DNA of 64,000 nt from G963665215 sp963665215 (GTDB taxonomy: Bacteria; Chloroflexota; Dehalococcoidia; Lucifugimonadales; CAUZJF01): positions 1 through 64,000 of the forward strand of contig CAXXWW010000014.1 of assembly GCA_963665215.2 (NCBI GenBank), written 5' to 3'. The translations under genes were made by a program, and so were the position numbers. Below are positions 1 to 9,309 of this stretch, piece after piece. The notes beneath the pieces are model-generated. The model searched no databases. It worked only from the letters and a program-made list of their open reading frames with translations, and had not been told where the DNA came from. Numbering within the stretch: the stretch's first letter is position 1; each line of letters opens with the position of its first letter.

Positions 1-1
1 C

Positions 2-2743
2 ATATTCGCTCTGTTCGACGCCCCCGTGGCCATAAAGGGCCCCGAGGCCATTTCATCCAAAGCCGACGGGCCCGACGATGTCGGCAAGCCTCTCCAGATG
101 GGCCCGCCCGCAGCCAAGATCAGATTCGACGCGGTCAGCTTCGGGTATGAGGGCGGACGCAGGCCCGCCCTCCAGGAGGTCTCATTCACACTTCGCGCCG
201 GCGAGACCCTGGGTCTGGTCGGTCCCAGCGGCGCAGGAAAGACGACCGTCGTCTGGCTCCTGCTCCGGTTCCACGATCCGCTGCGGGGACGCGTCCTGAT
301 GGGTGGCCGCGATCTACGGGACCTGCCGCTCGAGCTCCTCCGCCAGCAGGTCTCGGTCGTGACGCAGGACACGTACCTGTTCCAGGGAACGGCCGCAGAA
401 AATATTCGCCTGGGCAGGCCCGACTCCATCACGGAAGAGCTCGAGGCGGCGGCCCGTGCGGCCAACGCCCACGAGTTCATAACCGCTTTGCCGAAGGGCT
501 ACGACACCTACATCGGCGAGCGCGGCGTCCGGCTGTCCGGTGGCGAGCGCCAGCGAATCGCAATCGCCCGTGCGTTGCTGAAGGCGGCTCCCATCCTGGT
601 ACTGGACGAAGCGCTCTCCAGCGTGGACGCCGAGAACGAAGCGGCAATTCAGCAGGCGCTGGACCGGCTCATGGCAGGGAAAACAACTCTCGTCATAGCG
701 CACCGGCTGTCCAGCGTCGTTGGGGCCGACCGAATACTTGTCCTCGACCGGGGACACCTGGTAGAGTCAGGCCCCCATGCCGAGCTGGTGGCCGCAAATG
801 GAGTGTACGCTCAGCTAGTGGCGAACCAGCAGGCGAGGCCGGAGCAGGACCTGATCGCGACCGCACTCCCCACATCGTCCGGCGACGGTGCCCTCCCCGA
901 GAGCGACCGGAGTGCGGGGAGCCCAATAACCCGATTAAGCGAGGACTCGACGCCATCGCCGGTCGCCGGTGCTAACAGCGCCCTGGCTGCCTGGGGCAGG
1001 CTCCTTGGGCTTGTGCGCCCTTGGTGGGGCAAGCTATCGCTGAGCCTTCTGCTCGGCTTGACATACCACGGATCGACCATCGGCGTGGGCGCCATCAGCG
1101 CCCTGCTGGTGGGGAAAATCTGGGAAAACGGGGATATTGGCCTGACGCTGATGTTCCTGGCAATCTTTGTGCCCCTGGCGGCTTTCTCCAGATGGGGCGA
1201 GGCCTGGGCGTCCCACGACCTGGCTTTCAGACTTCTCGCCGAGATGCGCATCGCACTGTACGACCGGCTGGAGCCCCTGGCGCCCGCCTACCTGGTGCGG
1301 CGGCGGTCCGGAGACCTCACGAGCATCGTGGGCGGCGATATCGAGACCGTCGAGTACTTCTTCGCACACGTGATTTCGCCGGCCCTCGTGGCGGTGTTGG
1401 TGCCCGGCGGCGTGCTGATCACCCTGGCATTCGTCGCCTGGCCGCTTGCGCTTGTCCTCGCACCGTTCCTGCTGGTGGCCGCGGGGAGTCCCTTCTTCGC
1501 TCAGAAAAGGTCGGAACGGCTCGGAGGGGAGCTCCGGCGTGATCTGGGCGATCTGAACGCCCACATGGTGGATGGGATTCAGGGCATGCGGGAGATCGTG
1601 GCCTTCGGCGGCGGACGCGCGCGCCTCGAAGAGACGGTCCGCATGGGCCGGACATTCGCCTTCCGCCGCGTGCGGTTCCTGAAGGAGCAGGCGGCCCACG
1701 TCTCCTTCATCGAGGCTCTGACGGCTCTCGGCGGCCTGGCAGTGATGACGACCGGCGTCTGGCTGGTGGTACAGGAGCAGATGCCGCGGCCCCAGCTCCC
1801 TCTGGCGACCCTGCTCGCCCTCTCTTCATTCTCCCCCGTCTCGGAGCTCGCCAGGACCCTTAAGCAGCTGATGGAGACCCTCGCGGCGTCTCGGCGCGTA
1901 TTCGAGATCCACGACGAGCCGGTCCCCGTACAGGACGGGCCGGGGGTGACGGCCGAGAAGCCATTCGGTCTTAACGGGGCCCCTTCCATCGCATTCCAAC
2001 GTGTCGGCTTCTCTTACGGCCCCGGTCAGCCACAAGCCCTTCAAGACGTCTCCTTCACGGTGGGTACGGGCCAGACCGTGGCCCTGGTCGGACGCTCGGG
2101 TGCAGGCAAGTCCACCTGTGCCAACATGCTCATGAGGTTCTGGGACCCACAGGCCGGCACTATCCGGCTTGGAGGTCACGATCTACGGGAATACGAGCTC
2201 GACAAGCTGCGCGACCATATCGCGCTGGTGTCCCAGGACACTTTCCTGTTCAACACCACCATTCGTGAGAATCTGCGCATGGCCAACGAGGACGCCTCCG
2301 AGGCCGATATCGAGGCTGCCGCACAGCTCGCGAATGCATCTGAGTTCATCCACGCGATGCCCGACGGCTACGATACCGTGGTGGGGGAGCGTGGTATGCA
2401 GCTATCGGGCGGGCAGCGCCAGCGCATATCCATAGCGCGGGCCATGATCAAAGACGCCCCGGTTCTTGTGCTTGACGAGGCGACCTCACACCTGGATGCG
2501 GTCAACGAGCAGCAGGTGCGAGAAGCGCTGCGCCGGCTTATGAAGGGGCGCACAACGCTGGTGATCGCCCACAGGCTCTCCACGGTCAGGGACGCCGACC
2601 ACATCGTGGTCCTGGACTTAGGGCGGCGCGTCGAGGAGGGCACGCATCAGCAGTTGCTGGAGAACCGGGGACTGTACGCTCAGCTGGTCTCCACCCAGCT
2701 CGTCGGCGCTCCTGTGGGTGACGCCAACAACCCGGCGGACTGA
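2..2743 (+). CDS. ABC exporter, fused transporter, 5'-truncated by window edge
   Basis: Order of domains is ATP-binding domain 1, membrane domain, ATP-binding domain 2. This implies a full-length fused exporter whose first membrane domain lies upstream of the window. The frame is open from base 2, so the GTG at 26 is only an internal codon; the first residues (IFALFDAP) resemble the usual link between a membrane domain and its nucleotide-binding domain. Domain 1 has Walker A GPSGAGKTT, signature LSGGERQR and Walker B ILVLDEA with the catalytic Glu. Domain 2 has GRSGAGKST, LSGGQRQR and VLVLDEA. The hydrophobic stretches between them (roughly residues 330-610) form the second membrane domain. 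Both ATP sites look catalytically complete. Such proteins export lipids, drugs or peptides across the inner membrane; the substrate cannot be told from sequence. Confidence 0.93.
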   Translation: MFALFDAPVAIKGPEAISSKADGPDDVGKPLQMGPPAAKIRFDAVSFGYEGGRRPALQEVSFTLRAGETLGLVGPSGAGKTTVVWLLLRFHDPLRGRVLMGGRDLRDLPLELLRQQVSVVTQDTYLFQGTAAENIRLGRPDSITEELEAAARAANAHEFITALPKGYDTYIGERGVRLSGGERQRIAIARALLKAAPILVLDEALSSVDAENEAAIQQALDRLMAGKTTLVIAHRLSSVVGADRILVLDRGHLVESGPHAELVAANGVYAQLVANQQARPEQDLIATALPTSSGDGALPESDRSAGSPITRLSEDSTPSPVAGANSALAAWGRLLGLVRPWWGKLSLSLLLGLTYHGSTIGVGAISALLVGKIWENGDIGLTLMFLAIFVPLAAFSRWGEAWASHDLAFRLLAEMRIALYDRLEPLAPAYLVRRRSGDLTSIVGGDIETVEYFFAHVISPALVAVLVPGGVLITLAFVAWPLALVLAPFLLVAAGSPFFAQKRSERLGGELRRDLGDLNAHMVDGIQGMREIVAFGGGRARLEETVRMGRTFAFRRVRFLKEQAAHVSFIEALTALGGLAVMTTGVWLVVQEQMPRPQLPLATLLALSSFSPVSELARTLKQLMETLAASRRVFEIHDEPVPVQDGPGVTAEKPFGLNGAPSIAFQRVGFSYGPGQPQALQDVSFTVGTGQTVALVGRSGAGKSTCANMLMRFWDPQAGTIRLGGHDLREYELDKLRDHIALVSQDTFLFNTTIRENLRMANEDASEADIEAAAQLANASEFIHAMPDGYDTVVGERGMQLSGGQRQRISIARAMIKDAPVLVLDEATSHLDAVNEQQVREALRRLMKGRTTLVIAHRLSTVRDADHIVVLDLGRRVEEGTHQQLLENRGLYAQLVSTQLVGAPVGDANNPAD

Positions 2744-2913
2744 GTTCCAAGAGCACCTACCGAATCTCACCGCGGAGCACGCGGAGACCAGAGAGATGTG
2801 AGATTTACAAACGTGATTCCTCTGTGCTCTCCGTGGTAAGTTAGAACGTCTCAGCACCTTCCGCTGTTCAGGGCGCGCGCACACACGACACAAGAAGCAC
2901 CGGCTGCCAGGAC

Positions 2914-4002
2914 CTACAACGTGGCAAGCGTGGGGATGGCGAACTCACTTGCGATATCCTGAATCCACTGGACTACCTCTCTGTGCAGCGGTATCCCGTT
3001 CGCCCTGCGCTCCTGCTCATCCTCGTACTCGGGAAGTCCGGGATATAGCACGCGGTCGTGACCCGGCGCCGGCTTGGTATTTTTCAGCGTCTGAAGCATA
3101 GCGTCCATGTTGTCCTTGAACGCGTCGAGGTCGGTGAACGCCACCACGTTATACGCGGCGAAGTAATGTTTTCCTTTTGCGCCGCCCGGCATCATGTTTG
3201 GGAGAGCTCCTGAGAGGAGCGTCGCCAGTATCTCAGCCATCATGGCAAAGCCATAGCCCTTGTGTGAGCCCTGCTCTCTGCTGGTGCCAAGGGGAAGCAG
3301 GGTATACAGTTCGTCCGCCATCACCGAGGTCTCCTCCATGATGGGACTGCCATCCACGTCGGCGAGCCAACCCGGCAGGAGCTTGGCATCAACCCGTTCG
3401 GCCAGCCTGACCTTGTTGCCCGCAATCGAGCAGGTGGCCGCGTCGAACAGGAAGGGGGCCTCCCTCCGGGCAGGAGCAGCGATCGCTATGGGGTTCGTGC
3501 CAAACATGGGCTCCGCGCCGAATGTCGGCACCACGCGGCGGCCGCCCGCCGTCATGCACATGCCGATCATGTCCTGCTGGGCGGCCAGCATCGCGTGGTG
3601 GCCGATTGCGCCCGAGTGGCCGGCGTTAAACATGTTCACCACCCCGACTCCCACCTCCCTGGCCTTGTCGATGGCGATCTGCATAGCTTTCGGCCCGAGT
3701 ATGATAGCCAGCCCGCCGTCAGCGTCGATGGTGGCCGTGCCCGGGGCCTCCCGGACGATTCGCCAGTCGGCCCGCGCCTTCAACGACCCATCCTGGTAGT
3801 ACTTCACGTAGTAGCGCAGCATGTTAGAAACGCCGTGACTCTCCACCCCGCGCAAGTCCGTGGTCACCAGCACATCGGCCGCCAGAGCGGCGTCTTCAAT
3901 TGACTCCCCCATCTTCTCGAAGATCGCCGTCACCGTCTCACGAAGAGACTCGTGGGTCACCCGGACCTGGTCTACGGGCGGCACCTTAAAGCGTTCGAGC
4001 AT
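2914..4002 (-). CDS. Ldh2-family malate/L-lactate/ureidoglycolate-type dehydrogenase
   Basis: A 362-residue protein of the NAD(P)-dependent malate/lactate dehydrogenase 2 family, unrelated in fold to classical Rossmann MDH/LDH. Family features seen are the TTDLRGVESHGV segment, the GHSGAIGHHAMLA segment with its histidines, the FGTNPIAIAAP motif and a C-terminal GSHKGYGFAMMAEI stretch. The family oxidises 2-hydroxyacids (malate, lactate, ureidoglycolate, sulfolactate and others), so the exact substrate is open. The ATG start has AGGA a few bases upstream. It is transcribed alone from a promoter region containing a palindrome (see 4061-4092). Length is normal and no defects are visible. Confidence 0.9.
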   Translation of the reverse strand: MLERFKVPPVDQVRVTHESLRETVTAIFEKMGESIEDAALAADVLVTTDLRGVESHGVSNMLRYYVKYYQDGSLKARADWRIVREAPGTATIDADGGLAIILGPKAMQIAIDKAREVGVGVVNMFNAGHSGAIGHHAMLAAQQDMIGMCMTAGGRRVVPTFGAEPMFGTNPIAIAAPARREAPFLFDAATCSIAGNKVRLAERVDAKLLPGWLADVDGSPIMEETSVMADELYTLLPLGTSREQGSHKGYGFAMMAEILATLLSGALPNMMPGGAKGKHYFAAYNVVAFTDLDAFKDNMDAMLQTLKNTKPAPGHDRVLYPGLPEYEDEQERRANGIPLHREVVQWIQDIASEFAIPTLATL

Positions 4003-4060
4003 TTCCTAAACCTCAGAGTTGCTGGTAGTCAATGACGAATCTTCGGAACACACGACGGGG

Positions 4061-4092
4061 ATTGTAACACTTGTACGAAGTACAGGCACAAT
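4061..4092 (-). promoter_or_regulatory. candidate promoter with palindromic operator for the Ldh2 gene
   Basis: On the minus strand TTGTGC (4091-4086) and TACAAT (4066-4061) are separated by 19 bases. The spacer holds a perfect inverted repeat TGTAC-GAA-GTACA (4072-4084), itself flanked by ATTGT/ACAAT arms. A dyad inside the -35/-10 spacer fits a repressor site. The regulator is not identified and the spacing is longer than ideal. Confidence 0.4.
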
Positions 4093-4131
4093 CGGGGAGT
4101 TGCCGGAGCCGAGCGGAGAGATGGGTCCCGG

Positions 4132-5757
4132 TCAGTTGCCGTCCGGCACGAAAATCTCCGTATCGGGATGGAACTGGTACCAGCCGAACCAGAAGGACAT
4201 GTGCGAGGGCAGGCGCCTCAGCCTCTGGGTCGAGTCGGCCGAGCTGACCAGGTAGTCCTCCGTCACCTCCCAGACAACACCGTCGGAGTCTACCAGCGCC
4301 GCCGGCGCCTCAGCGCCCGCCGGGTCGTCTCCGGCAGAGGCGAATCGCCGCTCCCCCCGCTCGTAGGCGCGGGCCGCCTCCGAGATGGAAGATGCTATAA
4401 CTACGAGCCCAGTACCGCCAAGCACGTCGTTCACGACCCGCTCGCTCTGCAACGCCGCCACCGGGTACGCCTTGGAGGCATCCCCAACGGTCAAACCGAG
4501 CACCACTTCCTTGGTCTCCAGGGCATCGCTCCGTAGCCAGACGGGGAACATGGTGTCGGGGCTGCTGAAGTAGTCGTTGTAGGCCGCTCGCTTGTCCTCC
4601 TCGGGCCTGTAGAGCCCAGGCAGGAAAACGCCGGTCTGAAGCGAGAGCACAGTGGTGTCGGAGTGCTCGGCAAGCCACTCGCCCCAGGTGGTCAGGATAA
4701 CGGGAAAGAATGGCAGCCTGATGCCGCTGTCCGCCAGCGGTCCGATTATCGGCTCGCCGGTAAACTGGTGCCAGAGGCTCAGGGTGGCCCGGTCGTACAT
4801 CACCTTGTTACTGCGGTACAAGAGCCCCGACGTGCCGAAGGTGGTGGGCTCTCCGTTTATCTTGGCGGAATACACGATTCCGGTGCCACAGAGCGTTCAA
4901 TAGGCCAGGGCGATTGGCTCACCCCCCAGCACGTCGTTGGCCATCTCGTGGGGATTGAGGATACGCAGGGGATAGGCGCGATGTTCGCCGTTTATCGATG
5001 CCCCGAACACACGCTCATCGGGACCTAGGTAATCGGCCTCAGACGCCGGAATGTTCGGGGGGTCCTGAAGGTCTGGGATGCCATCTACTGCAACCCCTCC
5101 CCACACCAGTTCCGTAAGGTCTATTCGAGCGGTCTCCTCGGCGGATTGCAGAAGCACCTCGTAGCGCGGGTCTATCAATTCTGAGAGCAGGTTTATCTTC
5201 CAACCCGCGTATCCGGGGGGGGGAGGGTATTCCGACGCGTGCTCGCCATGCCATTCCGTCCATCCGCGTAAGCCGTCATTGTCCCTACCAAAGTCCTGCC
5301 CCGAGAGCTGGCGCAACGTCGAGACCGCCTCATCCCTCAAGTCTTGCCTCCTCAAAAACAAAAGCAGCTCCAGCAGGACGGGTACCTGTGAGATGTCATC
5401 GTTAAGTCGCGCCTGCCCCATCGCCTCCAGCGCGATCTCGCGGGGATGGTTACGCCCCGAGAATAGCTGGTACATGTTGGACCGGGGGTCGTATCCCACG
5501 GCAGCCGTGACTTGTGACGGTACCGCCTCCGGGGCCGGGTCGGGGGTCGAGGTCACGGGCGGAATCGCCGTGGTTGTCGCCGGCGCGCCGGTAGATGGAA
5601 ACGCTCGCGCCGCCTGGGCCGTGTCCGGGGTGGCCGTCGCAGTCGGAGACGTTGCGGGCGCCCTACTGGACGACGCGCCACACCCCAAGGACAGGCCCGC
5701 CACGATGAGCACGACGGCGAGTCTGTCGCCAGCGCCAATACCGTTGAGAGATGTCAT
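4132..5757 (-). CDS. DUF3179 lipoprotein with in-frame TGA, candidate selenoprotein
   Basis: Read through one TGA (4899-4897), this frame gives a 541-residue protein that is intact from end to end. The N-terminus is a lipoprotein signal (VAGLSLGC) followed by a Thr/Pro/Ala-rich linker. The DUF3179 domain begins near residue 230 (DGIPDLQDPPNI, RAYPLRILNPHEMANDVLGG) and runs to the C-terminus (FWFGWYQFHPDT). In family members known to me the TGA position is the first Cys of a Y-C-P-L-C-G segment; here it reads AY-(TGA)-TLCGTG, giving U287-x-x-C290. A hairpin of bacterial SECIS type follows (4866-4882). Sequence conservation continues unbroken beyond the TGA, which argues against a dead gene. 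The alternatives are a recent nonsense mutation or a sequencing error (TGC or TGT to TGA). DUF3179 function is unknown; the CxxC suggests a redox or metal role at the cell surface. An IS inserted directly before the start codon has displaced its promoter. Confidence 0.72.
4866..4882 (-). promoter_or_regulatory. bacterial SECIS-like hairpin downstream of the TGA
   Basis: On the minus strand CGGAAT-CGTGT-ATTCCG is a perfect 6-bp stem with a 5-nt loop whose second base is G. The loop begins 21 nt after the TGA. The published bacterial SECIS pattern asks for a short stem with an apical loop about 16-37 nt downstream of UGA and a G in the first two loop bases; this hairpin meets it. GGC/GCC can extend the stem below a 3-nt bulge. 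Confidence 0.6.
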
Positions 5758-5761
5758 TTAG

Positions 5762-7480
5762 CCCGAATCCACCGAGGGAGGGCGTTTGGTTAGCATCCTG
5801 AAGTGGCCAGAGGGTGCTCCTCTGAATCTGGGATAATGGTTTTGTAACAGCAAAACAGTCCCAGAGAAGGAGCACCCAATAGATGCTACCACGCAACCAC
5901 CCCGACCGGATCCGTATCGTCTTTGACGATCACCGCCTGGTGGCCAATGCCGGGCTGCTCCTTCCGGCCACCCTGGCGCGGCACCTCGGCCTGCCCGAAC
6001 TCGTCCGGCAGCGCCTCGACCTGGGCGATGCCCCGGGGCGGGCGAACACGAGCGACAAGATGATGACGCTGGTGGCGTCTGCGCTGGCTGGGGGCGACTG
6101 CATTGACGACGCCGATGTGTTGCGCACCGGGGGGACGGCCTGCACCCTGGGCGGCACGGTCAAGGCGCCATCCACCCTGGGCACCTTCCTGCGCAGCTTC
6201 CGGTGGGGCCACGTCCGTCAACTCGACCGGGTGAGCCGCGAGTTGCTGGCCCGGGCTTGGCAGGCCGGGGCGGGACCCGGCGACGGGCCCCTGACCATTG
6301 ACCTGGACTCCACCATCTGCGAGACCTACGGACTGGCCAAGGAGGGCGCCCGCCACCACGGCTATACCGGCAAGCGGGGCTACCACCCGCTGCTGGCCAT
6401 CGCCGCCGGCACCGGAGACGTGCTGATGTCCCGGCTGCGCGAGGGCCGGGCCAACACCGCCCGCGGCGCCGCCCACTTCCTGCGGGAGACGGTGGGACGG
6501 GTGCGCTACGCCGGGGCCAACGGACGACTCACGCTACGGGCCGACAGCGGGTTCTACACTCATGGCGTGGTATCCGTCTGCCGCAAGATGGATGTCCGCT
6601 TCTCCATCACCATCCGCCAGCACAAAAGCCTGCACAATCTCATCGAGGCGATACCCGAAGATGCCTGGACGCCGATTCCTTACTGGATGGACGGCGCCGC
6701 CGATGTGGCCGAGACCACCTGCACCCCCTTCCAGGCCGAGGCGGACGCCGCGCCGGTACGGCTCATCGTCCGGCGGGTGAAGCCGACGCCCGGTTCCCAA
6801 CTGGCCCTCTTCGCCAAATACAGCTATCATGGCTTCATCACCGACCGGGACGGGGAGTTGCTCGAACTGGAGGCTGACCATCGCCGCCACGCCGAGATCG
6901 AGAATGCCATACGCGACCTCAAGTACGGCGTCGGGCTGAACCATCTCCCCTCGGGCCGCTTCGCCGCCAACGGCGCCTGGCTGGCCGTCCAGACGATGGC
7001 CCACAACCTGGCCCGCTGGACGGCGCGGATCGGTCTGGGAGAGCGGATAGCCACCACCAAGACCCTCCGGCGGCGGTTCTTCTCCCTGGCCGGACGGCTC
7101 ACCCGCTCGGCACGCCGGTTGACCCTGCATCTTCCGGATCGCTGGCCTTGGGCTGAGAAGTTCAGCCGCGCCTTGGCCCGGCTGCGAGCCATTCCACTCC
7201 CGGCCTGACGGCACCGTCGGCGACCGACCCACCCACCGGACAACCGAAGATCCCCGCAGACTCGTGCCAGCCCGGTCCGAGAGAGTTCCCTGCTGCGTAT
7301 TCTCTCGCCATCCCGCGCATCGCAGCTCCCGCAGACGGCCATAGGGGCCCCTGTGCGGCGATGAAGACCGTCCGCCGACCTCCCTACCCCAAATGGAACC
7401 CAGGCTATTTCCCCTGTAGCTCCCTCATCCCCCTTCCGCTTTCCTCACGCCGTCCATCGGTGTCCTTCGGTGGATTCGGG
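5762..7480 (+). mobile_element. intact IS1380-family insertion sequence with 5-bp target duplication
   Basis: The ends are inverted repeats CCCGAATCCACCGAGGGA (5762-5779) and its complement at 7463-7480, matching at 17 of 18 bases. They are flanked by a perfect direct repeat TTTAG at 5757-5761 and 7481-7485. The 1719-bp element carries one transposase. The left duplication includes the T of the DUF3179 ATG (5757-5755), so the insertion falls between that gene's upstream region and its start codon. The non-coding tail 7209-7480 holds nothing further that I recognise. Confidence 0.92.
5883..7208 (+). CDS. IS1380-family DDE transposase
   Basis: A 441-residue DDE transposase. Catalytic candidates are the first Asp in TIDLDSTICETYG, the second in LTLRADSGFY and the Glu in HAEIENAIRDLKYG, which is the Y-R-E-K-type signature of IS4/IS1380 enzymes. 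Full length for the family, no frameshift. It lies between the matched inverted repeats at 5762 and 7480, so the element looks capable of movement. The start ATG follows GGAG within the element's left end. Confidence 0.92.
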   Translation: MLPRNHPDRIRIVFDDHRLVANAGLLLPATLARHLGLPELVRQRLDLGDAPGRANTSDKMMTLVASALAGGDCIDDADVLRTGGTACTLGGTVKAPSTLGTFLRSFRWGHVRQLDRVSRELLARAWQAGAGPGDGPLTIDLDSTICETYGLAKEGARHHGYTGKRGYHPLLAIAAGTGDVLMSRLREGRANTARGAAHFLRETVGRVRYAGANGRLTLRADSGFYTHGVVSVCRKMDVRFSITIRQHKSLHNLIEAIPEDAWTPIPYWMDGAADVAETTCTPFQAEADAAPVRLIVRRVKPTPGSQLALFAKYSYHGFITDRDGELLELEADHRRHAEIENAIRDLKYGVGLNHLPSGRFAANGAWLAVQTMAHNLARWTARIGLGERIATTKTLRRRFFSLAGRLTRSARRLTLHLPDRWPWAEKFSRALARLRAIPLPA

Positions 7481-7710
7481 TTTAGGCCGTCCACTAAAAT
7501 CTACGCCGGATGAGGAGATGCCGGATTCAACCGGGTGGCAGCCCCGGCGCTGGAGCGAAGGTTATTGACGCCCGGACCTTCGTGAACGCGCTCTGTACCA
7601 AAGACCGTGACCCGGCCAAGCAAAAATGTGGGCGGAAGTATACAACCGGAACATCAGCCGCCGCGAGCCACTGCGGCGAGCCTAACGGGTAGCTGCGGGA
7701 CAGGGCTACG

Positions 7711-8805
7711 TTATGGCCTGAACGCGATCACCCCTCGCCCGTCTTCTCCGCTGGCCAGGGCGGCGAACCCCTCATTTATCTGCTCGAAGGCGTAGCTGCG
7801 GGTGATCAGACTACCGATATCTAACCTTCCCTTGAGGTAGAAGTTCACCAGCTTCCCGAATGTCTCGTGCGGGCTTGCAGAGCCGTAGTAGCTGCCGACC
7901 AGCGTTTTCTGTTGGCGGACCATGTCCACCATGTCGATGGGCGCCGTCTCACCGACCGCGGCGAGGCCGATCAACACCGCCGTACCGCCCTTGCCAACAG
8001 CCTTGACCGCCTGTGCGATGGTGGTGGCACTGCCGAAGCTGTCGAAGGCCATGTCGACTCCCCCGCCAGTCATCTCCTTGATCGCCTCGACTGCGTCCAC
8101 CTCGCGGGCGTTCAGAACATCGGTCGCCCCAAACTTGTACGCGAACTCCAGCTTGTGATCGAATATATCCACCGCAATGATCCGGCTTGAGTCGAACAGC
8201 CGCGCCCCCTGTATCACGCTCAGACCGACGCCACCGCAGCCTAAGACGGCCACCGTCATTCCCGGACTTGCGGCGGGACTGTTGATGACCGCACCGACGC
8301 CTGTCGTGACGCAGCATCCAATCAGCGCCGCGACGGAAAACGGCACCTCGTCCGGGATGAGGCTGCACGCCTGCTGGGGTATCACGATCGACTCGGCGAA
8401 CACTCCCAGCTTCCCCATCTGATGGACGTCCGTGTCGCCGTCGTGCAAACGCACCGTGCCATCAAACTGCTTCACCCCGGTCTCCATGTTTGTGTCGCAG
8501 AGCTGGGGGTTACCGGTTCGGCAGGGCCGGCAGTGGCCGCAGTTGGACACAAACGAGAGGATGCACCGGTCCCCCGGCTTGACTCGCGTCACGCCCTCTC
8601 CAACCTCGATCACCGTCCCCGCCCCTTCGTGGCCCAGCACCACCGGGAGCGGCAGGACGGCGTTGCCCGTCATGACGTGGTGGTCGCTGGCGCAGATGCC
8701 CGCGACACCGGTCTTGACACGTACCTCGCCCGCCTTGGGCGGGTCCTGGCGGACCTCCTTTATCTCCAGTGGCTTATTGGCTTCGTACAGTAGGGCTGCT
8801 CTCAA
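7711..8805 (-). CDS. zinc-dependent alcohol dehydrogenase (MDR superfamily)
   Basis: A 364-residue medium-chain dehydrogenase. The catalytic zinc ligands are in GICASDHH (Cys) and GHEGAGTV (His-Glu). The structural zinc site is C-x2-C-x2-C-x7-C (NCGHCRPCRTGNPQLC). The Rossmann motif is VLGCGGVGLSV, with an Asp (IAVDIFDHK) that favours NAD. Close relatives oxidise primary alcohols or act like class III (S-hydroxymethyl-thiol) enzymes; the substrate is not evident. The start is TTG at 8805 because GGAGGAG lies a few bases upstream and no ATG fits. A strong promoter sits 150 bases upstream (8958-8986). Confidence 0.9.
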   Translation of the reverse strand: MRAALLYEANKPLEIKEVRQDPPKAGEVRVKTGVAGICASDHHVMTGNAVLPLPVVLGHEGAGTVIEVGEGVTRVKPGDRCILSFVSNCGHCRPCRTGNPQLCDTNMETGVKQFDGTVRLHDGDTDVHQMGKLGVFAESIVIPQQACSLIPDEVPFSVAALIGCCVTTGVGAVINSPAASPGMTVAVLGCGGVGLSVIQGARLFDSSRIIAVDIFDHKLEFAYKFGATDVLNAREVDAVEAIKEMTGGGVDMAFDSFGSATTIAQAVKAVGKGGTAVLIGLAAVGETAPIDMVDMVRQQKTLVGSYYGSASPHETFGKLVNFYLKGRLDIGSLITRSYAFEQINEGFAALASGEDGRGVIAFRP

Positions 8806-8957
8806 TTGACTCCTCCGTGAGTTCTACATGGTAAAGGCGCAGGCGCGTCTTGCGCGCGGCGGCGCGGATGGCCGGTCCAGGCATCGAAGCGAAGCATCGG
8901 CAACCAGTAGGGGTGCGCTGTCGAAGGCGACTACCCTTTCGTACCGCGGGCGTGGAT

Positions 8958-8986
8958 AATATATGTACCAGTGAGTAACTAGTCAA
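8958..8986 (-). promoter_or_regulatory. sigma70-type promoter of the alcohol dehydrogenase
   Basis: On the minus strand TTGACT (8986-8981) and TATATT (8963-8958) are spaced by exactly 17 bases. The implied transcript has a leader of about 145 nt before the TTG start, GC-rich with several small hairpins. I do not recognise a riboswitch in it. Confidence 0.65.
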
Positions 8987-9023
8987 GATTCCGGTACCCG
9001 GCGTCGTACCCCGTTGCCATCCT

Positions 9024-9055
9024 TTGAACCGGCAAGAAACGCACTCTGATATAAT
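9024..9055 (+). promoter_or_regulatory. possible promoter for the sigma/anti-sigma operon
   Basis: A perfect TATAAT (9050-9055) preceded by TTGAAC (9024-9029) with a 20-base spacer, longer than ideal. It lies about 250 bases upstream of the ECF sigma gene. The rest of the 8987-9309 gap shows no gene I can support. Confidence 0.3.
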
Positions 9056-9309
9056 GGGCGCAGGGTTGTGAGTTCCGATTCAGTCCCTATGTTATGGAGG
9101 GTGCAGGGCTCGATGGTTGGGAGCCCCCTCCTTAGCACAAAGCCAACTGCCCCTTGTCCCTCAGGCCAAACCTCGCACGTCAGGAGAGCAGTGCGGGGTT
9201 GCACCCCTTACCGGACAACCCAATACTAATGAAATCCCACCTGTGTCCGGCGTGACACTCTACCTGACATCCCGCGGCAGACCAACGCTCCAAACGACCG
9301 GTGCGTGAG

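Noticed and set aside
2764..2840. CACCGCGGAGCACGCGGAGA-like inverted repeat after the ABC transporter gene considered as a terminator
   Set aside because: The arms are imperfect and about 35 bases apart, without a U-tract; it resembles a common low-complexity intergenic repeat.
7510..7692. 60-codon plus-strand open frame after the IS1380 element
   Set aside because: No family features, no ribosome site; probably chance in GC-rich sequence.
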